Shown piece by piece: positions 17,949 to 27,309 of a stretch of DNA of 64,000 bases. The stretch is taken from contig NZ_CP018016.1 of NCBI RefSeq assembly GCF_000280495.2, positions 2,418,001-2,482,000 of the forward strand, in the 5' to 3' direction. The notes below the pieces were generated by a model. The model did no database searches and was not told the DNA's origin. It was given only the letters and a program-made list of their open reading frames with translations. The translations under genes and the position numbers were made by a program. This DNA comes from Kosakonia radicincitans DSM 16656. Lineage in GTDB: Bacteria > Pseudomonadota > Gammaproteobacteria > Enterobacterales > Enterobacteriaceae. Within the stretch, counting starts at the first letter, position 1. Each line of letters begins with the position of its first letter.

Positions 17949-18488
17949 TTACCACATCAAATCATCGGGCACTTTGAAGTCCGCATATGGGTCATCTTCA
18001 TCCTGTGCTTCCTGCGTGAGCGCGCTGTGCAGCACAATACAGTTGGCATCGCGCTGGGCAATTTTATCGGCAACAGCCGCCGGGATAATGGCGTATGGGT
18101 TATCACCGTTGTTGTCGGACACCAGGCGGGCAATGGCGAGACGGCCATTGATCAGCTGCGCCTGAGTCACTTTATCGACCTCTATTTTTTTAATCAGGTT
18201 ATTGTCGGTGAAGTTAAAACTGATATTGCCTTTCGTTATTGTGATGCGGTTCATCTCAATAAGCTGCTTGATCTGCGCTTTATACTCTTTCGATAACGCA
18301 GCCTGTTTTTGCTGTTCGCTAAGCTGCTTATCACGCTCAAGTTGCGCTTTCTTATTTTCTTCTACCGCTTCTCTGGCCTCACGCGCCTGAACGCGGGACT
18401 TTTTCGCCGTTCTCTGGACTTTGGCCATCTTCTTGCTGGTGACTAATCCAGCTTTTAACATCTGCTCTTGCAAGGTAAGTTTTGTCAT
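17949..18488 (-). CDS. yaiL: YaiL-like protein (DUF2058)
   Basis: A 179-residue protein almost identical in layout to E. coli YaiL: it starts MTKLTLQEQMLKAGLVTSKK, has a highly charged coiled-coil (about 15-75) and ends DEDDPYADFKVPDDLMW. The family is reported to associate with nucleoid or ribosomal fractions but has no settled function. Transcribed alone with a typical ribosome site. Confidence 0.92.
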   Translation of the reverse strand: MTKLTLQEQMLKAGLVTSKKMAKVQRTAKKSRVQAREAREAVEENKKAQLERDKQLSEQQKQAALSKEYKAQIKQLIEMNRITITKGNISFNFTDNNLIKKIEVDKVTQAQLINGRLAIARLVSDNNGDNPYAIIPAAVADKIAQRDANCIVLHSALTQEAQDEDDPYADFKVPDDLMW

Positions 18489-18545
18489 CGTCGTCGTTAA
18501 ACCCGTTGGAGTGTTAGCGGGATTATAACAGCCAAATCGGGCAAG

Positions 18546-19694
18546 TCAGTCAAACAACCTGCGCCGCAGGATCCCTGCATCAATCGCAGCAACATGGGTC
18601 TTGCCGCAAAAAGCCATCGACAAATCGAATTCATTACGAATGATATTCAGCGCCATGGTGACACCTGCTTCGCCCATCGCCCCTAATCCATACAGCATAC
18701 TGCGCCCGATATAGGTTCCTTTAGCCCCCAGCGCAATCGCTTTCAGCACATCCTGCCCGGAACGTATCCCGCCGTCGAAATGGACTTCAATATCATTACC
18801 CACTGCGGCGACAATCTCTGGTAATAAAGTACTTGAGGACGACACTCCATCCAGCTGACGGCCGCCGTGATTGGAGACAATGAGCGCATCTGCGCCTGCC
18901 GCCACCGCCTGGCGTGCATCTTCCACGTCCATAATGCCTTTAACGATCAGCTTGCCGCCCCAGCGCCGTTTAATCCACTCAATATCCTGCCAGGAGAGGT
19001 GCGGGTCGAACTGCTGCGCTGTCCATTCCACCATGGCATCAATGTTATTAACACCGCTGGCGTGACCGATAATATTGCCAAAGTTACGGTTGCGTGTGGC
19101 GAGCATATTGCGGCACCAGCGTGGTTTGCTGGCAATATTCAGCAGGTTGCGCAGCGTCATTTTCGGCGGGGTCGACAGGCCATTTTTAATGTCTTTATGG
19201 CGCTGCCCAAACACCTGGAGATCCATGGTGACGACCAGCGCACCGCAGTGGGCGGCTTTCGCGCGATCGATAAGATTCGCGACAAACTGGCGATCGCGCA
19301 TGACATAGAGCTGGAACCAGAAGGGATGGTAATCCGTGGCCTGCGCTACGGTTTCAATGGAGCAAATGCTCATGGTCGAAAGTGTAAAGGGGATGCCGAA
19401 CGTTTTCGCTGCCCGCGCCGCAAGGATTTCGCCGTCGGGATGGATCATGCCGGTTAACCCCGTGGGGGCAATGGCTACAGGCATTGTTACGGGCTGTCCG
19501 AGCATCACGCTGGCGGTGCTGCGGGCGGCAATATCGACCGCCACGCGCTGGCGAAACTCAAGGCGACGTAAATCCGCTTCATTGGCACGATAGCTATATT
19601 CGCTCCAGGAGCCGGCATCCACATAGTCATAAAACATTTTGGGCACCCGCTTACGCGCCAGTTGCCGTAGATCTTCAATGCAGGTGATGATCAT
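18546..19694 (-). CDS. FMN-dependent alpha-hydroxyacid dehydrogenase (LldD/GOX family)
   Basis: A 382-residue TIM-barrel flavoenzyme that oxidises an L-2-hydroxyacid to the 2-ketoacid. It shows the family N-terminus (FYDYVDAGSWSEYSYR), FMN-binding PVAIAPTG, and the active-site SNHGGRQLDG with catalytic His276. It resembles L-lactate and mandelate dehydrogenases, but the substrate is not decided by these motifs. The ATG at 19694 (MIITCIEDLRQLA) aligns with the LldD start; a GTG at 19739 is an alternative. It ends the operon that starts with the binding protein at 23918, 71 bp after the flavin monooxygenase gene. Confidence 0.9.
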   Translation of the reverse strand: MIITCIEDLRQLARKRVPKMFYDYVDAGSWSEYSYRANEADLRRLEFRQRVAVDIAARSTASVMLGQPVTMPVAIAPTGLTGMIHPDGEILAARAAKTFGIPFTLSTMSICSIETVAQATDYHPFWFQLYVMRDRQFVANLIDRAKAAHCGALVVTMDLQVFGQRHKDIKNGLSTPPKMTLRNLLNIASKPRWCRNMLATRNRNFGNIIGHASGVNNIDAMVEWTAQQFDPHLSWQDIEWIKRRWGGKLIVKGIMDVEDARQAVAAGADALIVSNHGGRQLDGVSSSSTLLPEIVAAVGNDIEVHFDGGIRSGQDVLKAIALGAKGTYIGRSMLYGLGAMGEAGVTMALNIIRNEFDLSMAFCGKTHVAAIDAGILRRRLFD

Positions 19695-19765
19695 GTCGTT
19701 ATCCAGGACGGTGTGGCTAAATAACGATGATTTAGCCACCGGTGACGATCAGAATACGTAGACAA

Positions 19766-21016
19766 TTATGATTTAACGTAGTCGGTATAAGCGTTCTGCA
19801 AAACAATATGATCGGCAATATATTTCGCATCGTGCCATACACCATAAATAAACGATGAGGCACGGTTTACTAAATTAGGCAGACCGAGAAAATAAATACC
19901 GCGCTCGGCGGAAATACCGCGTTTATGGAATGGCAGGCCTTTTTCGTCGAAGGCATCCACTTGCAGCCAGCTAAAATCAAATTTAAAACCCGTCGCCCAG
20001 ATAATAGTGGTAATACCCGCTGCGGCAATATCTAATTGCGCCAGCGGATTGAGCAGACATTGCGGATCCGGCAGCAGTTCCCACGCCTGCGGCTCGGGCG
20101 GCAGATCCAGCCCGTTGCGTTCGATATAAGCATCGGCATCGCGCAGCACGTCAAAGTAGGCGTTATCGCCCGCAGCGATATTCTCCGCCAGGCCGTCGGC
20201 AAAGCTCAGGACGCCGTTATCCCAGCTTTGGGTGATGCCTACCAGCGTAATGCCCATATGCGCCAGACGACGGAAATCCACGGTTTTACCGCCTTCATAA
20301 CCGCTTACCGCAAAGGCAACGTGCTCTTTCTTCGGTTTTATTTTCACTTCATCCCACAGACCCAGCGCGCCGAGCCACCAGCAGTAATCGCGGTCGCGGT
20401 AGGCGCGCGGCGGGCGATAATGTTCGCCAACCGACAGATAAACGTCCCGACCCGCTTTACGCAGCTCTTCGGCAATTTGTGTACCAGAAGCGCCAGCACC
20501 CACCACCAGCACGCCGCCTGCGGGCAACTGCTGCGGATTTTTGTAGACCGAAGAGTGAATCTGCTGCACGCCTGCGCTTTCTGGCACGATCTGCGGGAAT
20601 GAGGGTTTCTGAAACGGGCCGGTGGCGGCCACCACATTCGCGGCCTCAAATTCACCGGCGGAGGTCACCACTTTAAAGCCGCTGCGCCCTGCCAGGCGCA
20701 CAACCTGATGCACGTCAACGCCGGTCCGTACGGGAGCGTTAATCATGCTGGCATACTCTTCAAAATATTGCGCCATGCGCTCTTTCGGCGGAAAAGCTTC
20801 CTGGGAAATATTGTCGAATTTCAGCGACGGGAAGCGGTCGTGCCACGCAGGACCGTTTGCCACCAGCGAATCCCAACGTTCCGAGCGCCAGCGTTCAGCG
20901 ATGCGGCTACGTTCCAGTACGACGTGAGGCACGCCCATCAATGCCAGATGTTCGCTCATGGCAATACCGGCCTGACCAGCGCCGACAATGACGGTATTAA
21001 TTTTTTCTACTGACAT
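19766..21016 (-). CDS. Flavin-containing monooxygenase (CzcO/FMO type)
   Basis: A 416-residue NADPH-dependent flavoprotein. An FAD-binding GAGQAG is at residues 12-17, the NADPH-binding GAGASG near 173, and ATGF close to the C-terminal part, as in class B flavin monooxygenases and related indole or N-hydroxylating enzymes. The order after the transporter permeases, and before the hydroxyacid dehydrogenase, suggests that it oxygenates the imported compound at N, S or an aromatic ring. The substrate is unknown. Confidence 0.85.
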   Translation of the reverse strand: MSVEKINTVIVGAGQAGIAMSEHLALMGVPHVVLERSRIAERWRSERWDSLVANGPAWHDRFPSLKFDNISQEAFPPKERMAQYFEEYASMINAPVRTGVDVHQVVRLAGRSGFKVVTSAGEFEAANVVAATGPFQKPSFPQIVPESAGVQQIHSSVYKNPQQLPAGGVLVVGAGASGTQIAEELRKAGRDVYLSVGEHYRPPRAYRDRDYCWWLGALGLWDEVKIKPKKEHVAFAVSGYEGGKTVDFRRLAHMGITLVGITQSWDNGVLSFADGLAENIAAGDNAYFDVLRDADAYIERNGLDLPPEPQAWELLPDPQCLLNPLAQLDIAAAGITTIIWATGFKFDFSWLQVDAFDEKGLPFHKRGISAERGIYFLGLPNLVNRASSFIYGVWHDAKYIADHIVLQNAYTDYVKS

Positions 21017-21146
21017 GTTGAATCCCTAAATTCAGGCGACCCTCGATAATTTTATCGCGAAGCGTAATCGGGTGTCGTATTAATGATAATCAGGCGTCTT
21101 AAAGGCAGCGCACGGGAAAATCCAGTGCGCCTTCATTCACGGTTAA

Positions 21147-21965
21147 TTAATGTCTGGTCTCAATATTCAATATTTTCCCCAGGCCTAAAAACTTATTGGC
21201 GATAATTAATAACGTGGCGGTGACGGCAATATAAATGACCGACAGGGCTGCCAGTGTTGGGTCAGCAAATTCACGCACATAGTTGTACATTGCCACCGGT
21301 AAGGTCTGTGTTGCCTGGGTAGTAATAAACAACGACGCGGTAAATTCGTTAAACGAGAGGATCGCGGCAAACAGCCAGCCGCCAAACAGGCCCGGCAAAA
21401 TCAGCGGCACGGTGATGGTCCACACCACGCGCAACGGCGATGCGCCAAGGCTTGCCGCCGCCAGTTCAATGCGCTGTTCAAGGTTTTTTATCGACACATA
21501 AACGCTGCGCAGCACAAACGGCAGGACCAGCACGATGTGGCAGAAAATCACCAGCGGATAACCGCGCCCCAGGTTGAGTTGCGACACCAGCATCAGCAGG
21601 CCCAGGCCAATGGTGAAGTGCGGGATAAACAGCGGTGACAGCAAAATCCCTTCCAGCACCTGTTTGCAGGGAAACGAATAGCGTTCGATAGCAATCGCCA
21701 GCGTGGTGCCGATGATCACCGCCAGTGACGATGCCCATGCGGTAACAATTAACCCGGAGTAGAAGCCGTGACGGAAATCATCGTAATTCACCGCGCGCTC
21801 GAACCAGCGCAGCGACCAGCCTTTCGGCGGAAAGAACAACACGGCGGTACTGCTGAACGAGGAGATCAATACCACGATAGTCGGCAGCATCACGAAGAGC
21901 AGAATAGCGGCAACCAGCAGGCGGCCCGCCAGTACACTCAGTTTGTCGTTGAGCGAACGGGTCAT
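21147..21965 (-). CDS. ABC transporter permease, PotC-like
   Basis: A 272-residue inner-membrane protein with six predicted helices and the binding-protein-dependent permease EAA loop (LAAASLGASPLRVVWTITVPLI near the middle). It belongs to the spermidine/putrescine-type (PotC/YdcV) branch. Its start is separated from the PotB-like gene by one base, so the two are coupled. The ATPase partner lies in the neighbouring operon at 28308-29456. Confidence 0.9.
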   Translation of the reverse strand: MTRSLNDKLSVLAGRLLVAAILLFVMLPTIVVLISSFSSTAVLFFPPKGWSLRWFERAVNYDDFRHGFYSGLIVTAWASSLAVIIGTTLAIAIERYSFPCKQVLEGILLSPLFIPHFTIGLGLLMLVSQLNLGRGYPLVIFCHIVLVLPFVLRSVYVSIKNLEQRIELAAASLGASPLRVVWTITVPLILPGLFGGWLFAAILSFNEFTASLFITTQATQTLPVAMYNYVREFADPTLAALSVIYIAVTATLLIIANKFLGLGKILNIETRH

Positions 21966-21966
21966 A

Positions 21967-22821
21967 TCAATGCTCTCCCATCGTGCGCAGGAATCGGGTC
22001 ATGCGTTTGAGCGCCAGCAACAGCAGGATGGTCAGGATCAAACCGGCGATGCTCAGCGCGGCAGCAAACGGGAAGTTCATCGACGAGAAACCCAACTGAT
22101 AGACCATGGTCGCCACGGTGCTGACGCGTCCGCCGCCAATAAGTTGCGGTGTGGCAAAGGCGCTAAAGGTCCAGGCAAACGCGGTAGTGAGGCTGGAGAC
22201 AATGCCGGGAATTGAGAGGGGAATCGTCACGGTCAGCAAGGTGCGGATCGGCCCTGCGCCCAGGCTGGCGGCGGCTTTCTCATAATCCGGGTTGATGTGC
22301 GACAAGGCGGTCGCCAGCATCAGCACCATGATTGGCATGGTAACGTGCACCAGCGCCAGCACCACGCCGGTTTGCGTAAACATAAACTGAATCGGCGTGG
22401 AGATAACGCCCAGCGCCAGCAGCAGACTATTAAGGAAGCCGCTGTTACCCAGCACGATAATCCAGGAATAGGTGCGCACCACTTCGCCGAGAAACATCGG
22501 CGTAATCGCAATAATCAAAATCGCGGATTTGATCCACGTAGTACGGGTGCGCACCAGCGCATACGCCAGCGGATAACTCATCAGCAGGCCAAAAATAGCG
22601 GTTTTCGCGCTCAGTATGACGGTGTTAATAAACGCATCGGCATAGATGCTTTTGAACAGGCCTTTGAAGTTCGCCAGCGTAAATCCGCCCACGTCGAGCG
22701 AACCGGGAATATAAGCGCGCACGCTGAACTGCATCACCGCGAACATCGCGACAACCAGTCCGACTGCGGCGAGCGTCGCGGGGATTATGAACCAGGGTAA
22801 AAATGTTGGTTTTCTCGTCAT
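21967..22821 (-). CDS. ABC transporter permease, PotB-like
   Basis: A 284-residue inner-membrane permease with six helices and the EAA loop (KAAASLGAGPIRTLLTVTIPLS). The start at 22821 (MTRKPTFLPWFIIPA) is preferred; the open frame reaches 22890, but there it overlaps the end of the binding-protein gene and lacks a leader. AAGG sits just upstream. Second gene of the transporter operon. Confidence 0.9.
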   Translation of the reverse strand: MTRKPTFLPWFIIPATLAAVGLVVAMFAVMQFSVRAYIPGSLDVGGFTLANFKGLFKSIYADAFINTVILSAKTAIFGLLMSYPLAYALVRTRTTWIKSAILIIAITPMFLGEVVRTYSWIIVLGNSGFLNSLLLALGVISTPIQFMFTQTGVVLALVHVTMPIMVLMLATALSHINPDYEKAAASLGAGPIRTLLTVTIPLSIPGIVSSLTTAFAWTFSAFATPQLIGGGRVSTVATMVYQLGFSSMNFPFAAALSIAGLILTILLLLALKRMTRFLRTMGEH

Positions 22822-22886
22822 AGACCTTGCTGCCTGAGTAATGTGCTGCCGGTAGAACCCGGGCGGCCCGCAAGCCGCCCGATAAA

Positions 22887-23918
22887 TCAATGAGACATGA
22901 TGTTTTCAGAGAACCACTGACGCCACTCTGCGGTTTTCTCGGCACGCAGCTGCGGATCGGTATTGATGGTGGCATTCCACTGCGCAGGCGTGGTGAGCAT
23001 GCCCGGCAGTTTCGCCAGTTCAGGATCGATATGCGCGTTGGTTACCGTTGGGCTGCCGTGATAAATCTTTGCCACTTGCTCCTGAATTTCGGGCTTCAGG
23101 GCAATATTCATGAACTTATATGCAAGATCGCTATGTTTGGTGCCTTTGTTGATACCAATGGTATCGACGCCCAAAATCGCCCCCTCTTTGGGGATCGCCA
23201 GTTTGACGTCCACCCCTTCAGCCATCATGTTGTAGGCGTTCATCGACAGCATCACCTGTACCGGGGTTTCGCCAGTGGAGATCAATTGCTGGCTGTTGGC
23301 ATCATCGGTATAGAAAGATTTGATATTCGGGATCAGCGCTTTCAGCTTCGCCTGGCCTTGCTGCCAGTGCGCCGCATCGGTGCCGGAGAGTTTGGCGGCC
23401 ACCGCAATGATATGGCTCGGGTCCCAGTCCGGCAGCGCCAGCGTGCCTTTCAGCTCGGGCTTCCACAGATCGTTCCAGCTGGTAAAGGTTTCACCTTTGG
23501 GCACCAGGTCCGGGCGATAGCCGATGGTGTAAACGTAGCCCCACACGCCGAGGTGATAAGGGCTGACTTTCGCCTGTTGCACCAGGTTTGCTGCGTTCGG
23601 GATTTTGCTCATATCGAGTTTTTCAAACAGGCCTGAGTTGGCGTACAGATAGCCCACATGCGCGGTGGTAAAGGTCACGTCAGTTTCAGGTGAACCGCCC
23701 GCCAGCTTGGCTTTGTTGAGGCGATCAATGGTGCCGCCGGTGACAAATTGCACTTCTACGCCGGTCTCTTTGGTGAACTCTTTGGCAATGGTTTCATCGA
23801 TCAGATCTTTAAAACCGCCGCCCCAGGTGCTGACAATCAGCTTGTCAGCGGCCATCGCATTGCCCGCGCTGAGCACGCATGTGGTCAACAACGTTAAGGC
23901 ACAAATCTTACGCAACAT
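22887..23918 (-). CDS. ABC transporter substrate-binding protein, PotD-like
   Basis: Periplasmic receptor of 343 residues. The start at 23918 gives a signal peptide (MLRKICALTLLTTCVLSAG, cleavage after AMA near residue 24) followed by DKLIVSTWGGGFKDLIDE, the pattern of family 1 polyamine and opine-type receptors. Ligand identity cannot be read from motifs; the neighbouring enzymes suggest an N-acylated or amine-bearing organic acid. First gene of the leftward operon that ends with the hydroxyacid dehydrogenase. Confidence 0.9.
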   Translation of the reverse strand: MLRKICALTLLTTCVLSAGNAMAADKLIVSTWGGGFKDLIDETIAKEFTKETGVEVQFVTGGTIDRLNKAKLAGGSPETDVTFTTAHVGYLYANSGLFEKLDMSKIPNAANLVQQAKVSPYHLGVWGYVYTIGYRPDLVPKGETFTSWNDLWKPELKGTLALPDWDPSHIIAVAAKLSGTDAAHWQQGQAKLKALIPNIKSFYTDDANSQQLISTGETPVQVMLSMNAYNMMAEGVDVKLAIPKEGAILGVDTIGINKGTKHSDLAYKFMNIALKPEIQEQVAKIYHGSPTVTNAHIDPELAKLPGMLTTPAQWNATINTDPQLRAEKTAEWRQWFSENIMSH

Positions 23919-24259
23919 ATTCTCATCCCCACTTATGAAATGGCTGTTGTAGCAATCTGAAACCCGACGCGCCGGAACGGTGCAAACGGTGTTCCCTGGT
24001 GTGAAATCGATAATGACGTTGCGAGTTGATTCCGTAAAACAGCCTTTTCCTCGTCGTTGCATCAGGATTTCTGACGCTAAAAAAGGCGCTGCTTTGCAAC
24101 GGATTTTCTTAACCAGTGATAAGGCTGAAGGAATGGTGGCACAACAAAACCAGGGAATTATGCTGTTATTTAGCGTTTGGCATGATAAATGCATGAAAAT
24201 AAGCACTATTAGAATGACTGACGCGACATGATCGCGTCGGCGATCTCAGGAGAACCTGC
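23919..24259. promoter_or_regulatory. Divergent control region between SBP operon and LysR gene
   Basis: Gene-free 340 bases. A 13-bp palindrome GCAT-GATAA-ATGC at 24180-24192, 68 bases before the LysR start, is a candidate LysR operator of the T-N11-A kind. Being placed between divergent transcripts, it could govern both. The exact promoters are not clear. Confidence 0.4.
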
Positions 24260-25222
24260 ATGCTCAGTCGCATTACCCAGCGTCAGCTGGAATATTTTGT
24301 CGCCTCCGGAGAGGCTGGCAGCATTATTGGCGCTTCAGAACGTATCCACGTTTCGTCGCCGTCGATCTCTGCTGCTATCACCCATATCGAATCTGAACTG
24401 GGCGTACAGCTTTTTGTGCGCCATCACGCGCAGGGCGTTTCGCTCACGGCGATCGGTCATCAGGTTCTGAAAGAGGCGAAGCTCATTCTGGAGCAGATGT
24501 TGAACCTCTATACTATCGCGTCGGAATCCATGAACAATGTACGCGGCCCGCTGCGCGTGGGCTGTCTGGATACGCTGGCGCCCATGCTGACCCCCGAACT
24601 GGTGTTCGGCTTTGGCCGCGCGTTTCCCGGTGTGCGCATTACGCTTGTCGAAGGCAACCATGAACAGTTGCTGAAACAGTTACGCACCGCCGATATTGAT
24701 ATCGCGCTGACCTACGATTTAGTCCCCGCCAGCGACATCGCATTTACATCGCTGGCACAGTTGCCACCGTATGTGATGGTGGGTGAACATCATCCGCTGG
24801 CGACGCAATCGGCGGTGACCATTCAGGATCTGGCGACGATGCCGATGGTGTTGCTGGATATGCCGTGGAGCCGTGAATACTTCCTTGGCCTGTTTAGCGA
24901 GGCGGGCGTGACGCCGAATGTGGTAATGCGCTCCAGCAATATGGAAGTGGTGCGTGCGATGGTGGCGAACGGCGTGGGGTTTGGTATCGCCAACGTGCGG
25001 CCGAAAGCGCATCTCTCCCAGGATGGCAAACGCCTGATTCGCGTACGGCTGGCGGGGACCAACAGGGCGATGCAACTCGGTTATGCGACCGCCGCCCACA
25101 CCCAGCACTCGATGGTGGTTAACGCCTTCGCTGAGCGCTGCCGCGTTTTTATCTCCGACCAGTATATTCCTGGCATGGCGGCACCAAGCTATTTCGATCC
25201 GCAGGTGGTGCGGGTGGCGTGA
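24260..25222 (+). CDS. LysR family transcriptional regulator
   Basis: A 320-residue regulator. Residues 1-65 form the winged helix (LSRITQRQLEYFVASGEAGS, later SSPSISAAITHIESELGVQL); the rest is a periplasmic-binding-like effector domain. AGGAGAA is well placed before the ATG. It is divergent from the transporter operon and convergent with the hydroxyacid dehydrogenase operon, making it the likely controller of the 18.5-31.9 kb catabolic cluster. The effector is unknown. Confidence 0.92.
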   Translation: MLSRITQRQLEYFVASGEAGSIIGASERIHVSSPSISAAITHIESELGVQLFVRHHAQGVSLTAIGHQVLKEAKLILEQMLNLYTIASESMNNVRGPLRVGCLDTLAPMLTPELVFGFGRAFPGVRITLVEGNHEQLLKQLRTADIDIALTYDLVPASDIAFTSLAQLPPYVMVGEHHPLATQSAVTIQDLATMPMVLLDMPWSREYFLGLFSEAGVTPNVVMRSSNMEVVRAMVANGVGFGIANVRPKAHLSQDGKRLIRVRLAGTNRAMQLGYATAAHTQHSMVVNAFAERCRVFISDQYIPGMAAPSYFDPQVVRVA

Positions 25223-25254
25223 CTGATGCCTGGCAGCGCAATTTAACGCGTACA

Positions 25255-25286
25255 GCAATGTCGGCAGCATGGCTGCCAGACATTGC
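25255..25286. terminator. Strong hairpin between convergent lysR and hydroxyacid dehydrogenase genes
   Basis: A 14-bp stem (25255-25268 with 25272-25286, one bulged A) with a 3-base ATG loop. The position between two convergent stop codons suggests bidirectional termination, although the T-tail is short on both strands. Confidence 0.55.
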
Positions 25287-25309
25287 GCCATAAATTGCGT
25301 GGTTTTCCG

Positions 25310-26239
25310 TTAATACCCGCGCTCCGGGAACACCTGATTGGTCACCGATTCACCGCGTGCGGCGCGCTGGATGTTTTCTGCCACCTGCTGTGCGGCGCTG
25401 GCAGGGATGGCGACCGAGGCCAGATGCGGCGTGATCAGCACGTTGTCCATCCGCCACAGCGGATCGCAGGAAGGCAGCGGTTCGCGGTCAAACACATCCA
25501 GCGTAGCTTCAGCGATCTGCCCTGAGCGCAGCGCGTCAGTCAGCGCCGCCTGATCGACAATCGCCCCGCGCGAAACATTAATGAACGCCGCGCCATACGG
25601 CAGGCGCGACAGCCGCTCAGCACTGAGCAAGCCAGCCGTGTGTGGTGTAAGTGGCAGCATGACCACCAGAATGTCGCTCTGGCTGAGAAAATCATTCAGC
25701 GACGCCAGCCCACTGCTGCACTTCATACCCGTCATCGCTTTTGGCGAACGCGACCAGCCGCGCACGTCGAACCCCTGTCGTACCAGTTCCCGCGCCGTAT
25801 ATGCGCCCAACTCTCCCAGGCCCAGCACACCGACCCGGATGTCGGAAGGTTTGCGTGGATGCAGGTAATGCCAGCGCTGTTCACGCTGCGCGCGTTCAAA
25901 GGCCGGGATATCGCGCGCGTAGCGCAGCACGGCAAACAGCACGTAACCGGCCATCATGCGCGCCATATCCGGATCGGAGAGACGAATTATCGGAATATCC
26001 GGCAGATCGTCGCGTCCCACCAGCGAATCAACGCCCGCGCCAAGATTCACCAACAGTTTGAGATTGCGGTACGGCGCAAAGAAGCCATGAGGCGGCTTCC
26101 ATGCCAGCGCATAGTGCACCTCATCGGGGTTTTGCACCGTTTCGGCGCGGCAAATTGTCACGCCGGGCAAATGTGGGGCAAGTAAATGGGACCACTCTTC
26201 GAAGCTGTCGAATTCGCTGTAAAACACTAATGTACTCAT
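25310..26239 (-). CDS. D-2-hydroxyacid dehydrogenase (GhrA-like)
   Basis: A 309-residue NAD(P)H-dependent reductase of the D-isomer 2-hydroxyacid family. The Rossmann motif GVLGLGELG is near residue 140, catalytic Arg in NVSRGAIVD, Glu in FDREPLP and His in TPHLAS. Closest in size and motif to glyoxylate/hydroxypyruvate reductase GhrA. It overlaps the AroQ-like gene by four bases (ATGA) and is the last gene of the 25.3-31.9 kb operon. It would reduce a 2-ketoacid, the opposite of the FMN enzyme at 18546. Confidence 0.88.
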   Translation of the reverse strand: MSTLVFYSEFDSFEEWSHLLAPHLPGVTICRAETVQNPDEVHYALAWKPPHGFFAPYRNLKLLVNLGAGVDSLVGRDDLPDIPIIRLSDPDMARMMAGYVLFAVLRYARDIPAFERAQREQRWHYLHPRKPSDIRVGVLGLGELGAYTARELVRQGFDVRGWSRSPKAMTGMKCSSGLASLNDFLSQSDILVVMLPLTPHTAGLLSAERLSRLPYGAAFINVSRGAIVDQAALTDALRSGQIAEATLDVFDREPLPSCDPLWRMDNVLITPHLASVAIPASAAQQVAENIQRAARGESVTNQVFPERGY

Positions 26240-26691
26240 GCAGCGCGCGTTCCCACCAGGTTGACCACCGCATCGATCGCCAGCTCGTAACCGACTGCAC
26301 CCAGCCCGGCAATCACACCGGTTGCCGCTTTCGACACCAGAGAGTGATGGCGGAACGGCTCGCGCTTCCAGATGTTGCTCATATGCGTTTCAATGATTGG
26401 ACCATCAAACATCAGTAACGCATCAAGAATGGGTACCGAACTGTAGGTCAAACCCGCGGCGTTGATAATTAATCCCACCGCGTTCTGGCGCGCTTCCTGA
26501 ATCCAGTCAACCAGCACACCTTCATGGTTGCTCTGGCGGAAATGCAATATCACACCGTGTGACGCGGCGCGGCGCTGACAGCGCGCTTCGATGCTGACAA
26601 AGCTTTCGCTGCCGTAGGTGCCGTTTTTATCCAGCCCATACAAGTTGGCGTTCGGCCCATTGAGAAAATAGATCTGCTGTGACATGCACAC
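26236..26691 (-). CDS. Type II 3-dehydroquinate dehydratase-like protein (AroQ fold)
   Basis: A 151-residue protein of the small dodecameric type II dehydroquinase family. Kept features are NGPN at the N-terminus, the Tyr-Gly of the active-site lid, ETHMSN with the catalytic His, and REPFRHHS. Unusual are the lid, where the normally essential Arg of the R-E-P-x-x-Y-G motif is replaced (DKNGTYG), and the substrate loop TYSS in place of THTS. The shikimate-pathway copy of enterics is usually the unrelated type I AroD, so this one is probably catabolic, and may act on a different hydroxy-cyclic or 2-hydroxyacid substrate. An ATG at 26685 (MSQQIYF) is an alternative start. Confidence 0.82.
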   Translation of the reverse strand: MCMSQQIYFLNGPNANLYGLDKNGTYGSESFVSIEARCQRRAASHGVILHFRQSNHEGVLVDWIQEARQNAVGLIINAAGLTYSSVPILDALLMFDGPIIETHMSNIWKREPFRHHSLVSKAATGVIAGLGAVGYELAIDAVVNLVGTRAA

Positions 26692-26697
26692 TCCTGA

Positions 26698-27309
26698 TTA
26701 ATACGGACGCGTCGCGGCCATTGCCGGATGCGCATCGAAGAGGGCGAACCAGGCGGCGGTAAGCGGGTGGCCAGCGCGCCAGTTGAGCCCGGCAAAGCGA
26801 AAGTCGAGATAACCGAGCGCACAGCCAATGGCAATCAGCCCGATATCGTTGGGATGAGCGCTGAAACTGCTGACCTGGCCTTCGATCTCTGCCAGTGCGG
26901 CGGCGACTTTTTTCAGTTGCGCGTCAGCCCAGTTCTGCCACTGTTTCTCCGGTGGACGCGCACTGAATTCGTAGCGCGCCAGTAATGCGGCATCGATCAT
27001 CCCGTCGCCCAGCGCCTGGCGTGCCAGACTTCTCCAGCGCGCATCGCCTTGTGCCGGGTATAAATCGCCCCCGGCCCGCGCGTTGAGGTATTCGCAGATG
27101 ACCCGGCTGTCATAAAGACAGAGCCCGTTTTCGGTGCGCAGCGCCGGTACTTTTGCCAGAGGATTAAACACGGCAATACGTTCGTCACGTTCGATCGGAT
27201 GGGCGGCAGAATCCAGCCGTTCTATCTCATCAGCAAGACCCAGTACGCTTGCGCACACCATCACTTTGCGTACATAAGCGGACGTGGTGGCAAAAAAGAG
27301 TTGCATCAT
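26698..27309 (-). CDS. Glutathione S-transferase family protein
   Basis: A 203-residue cytosolic protein with the thioredoxin-like N-domain (residues 1-80: LFFATTSAYVRKVMV, NPLAKVPAL, DSRVICEYL) and a helical C-domain. Ser near residue 9 or 10 would be the glutathione-activating residue, as in YibF-type enzymes. It overlaps the quinone oxidoreductase gene by four bases. Within this operon it may conjugate or isomerise an electrophilic intermediate. Confidence 0.88.
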   Translation of the reverse strand: MMQLFFATTSAYVRKVMVCASVLGLADEIERLDSAAHPIERDERIAVFNPLAKVPALRTENGLCLYDSRVICEYLNARAGGDLYPAQGDARWRSLARQALGDGMIDAALLARYEFSARPPEKQWQNWADAQLKKVAAALAEIEGQVSSFSAHPNDIGLIAIGCALGYLDFRFAGLNWRAGHPLTAAWFALFDAHPAMAATRPY

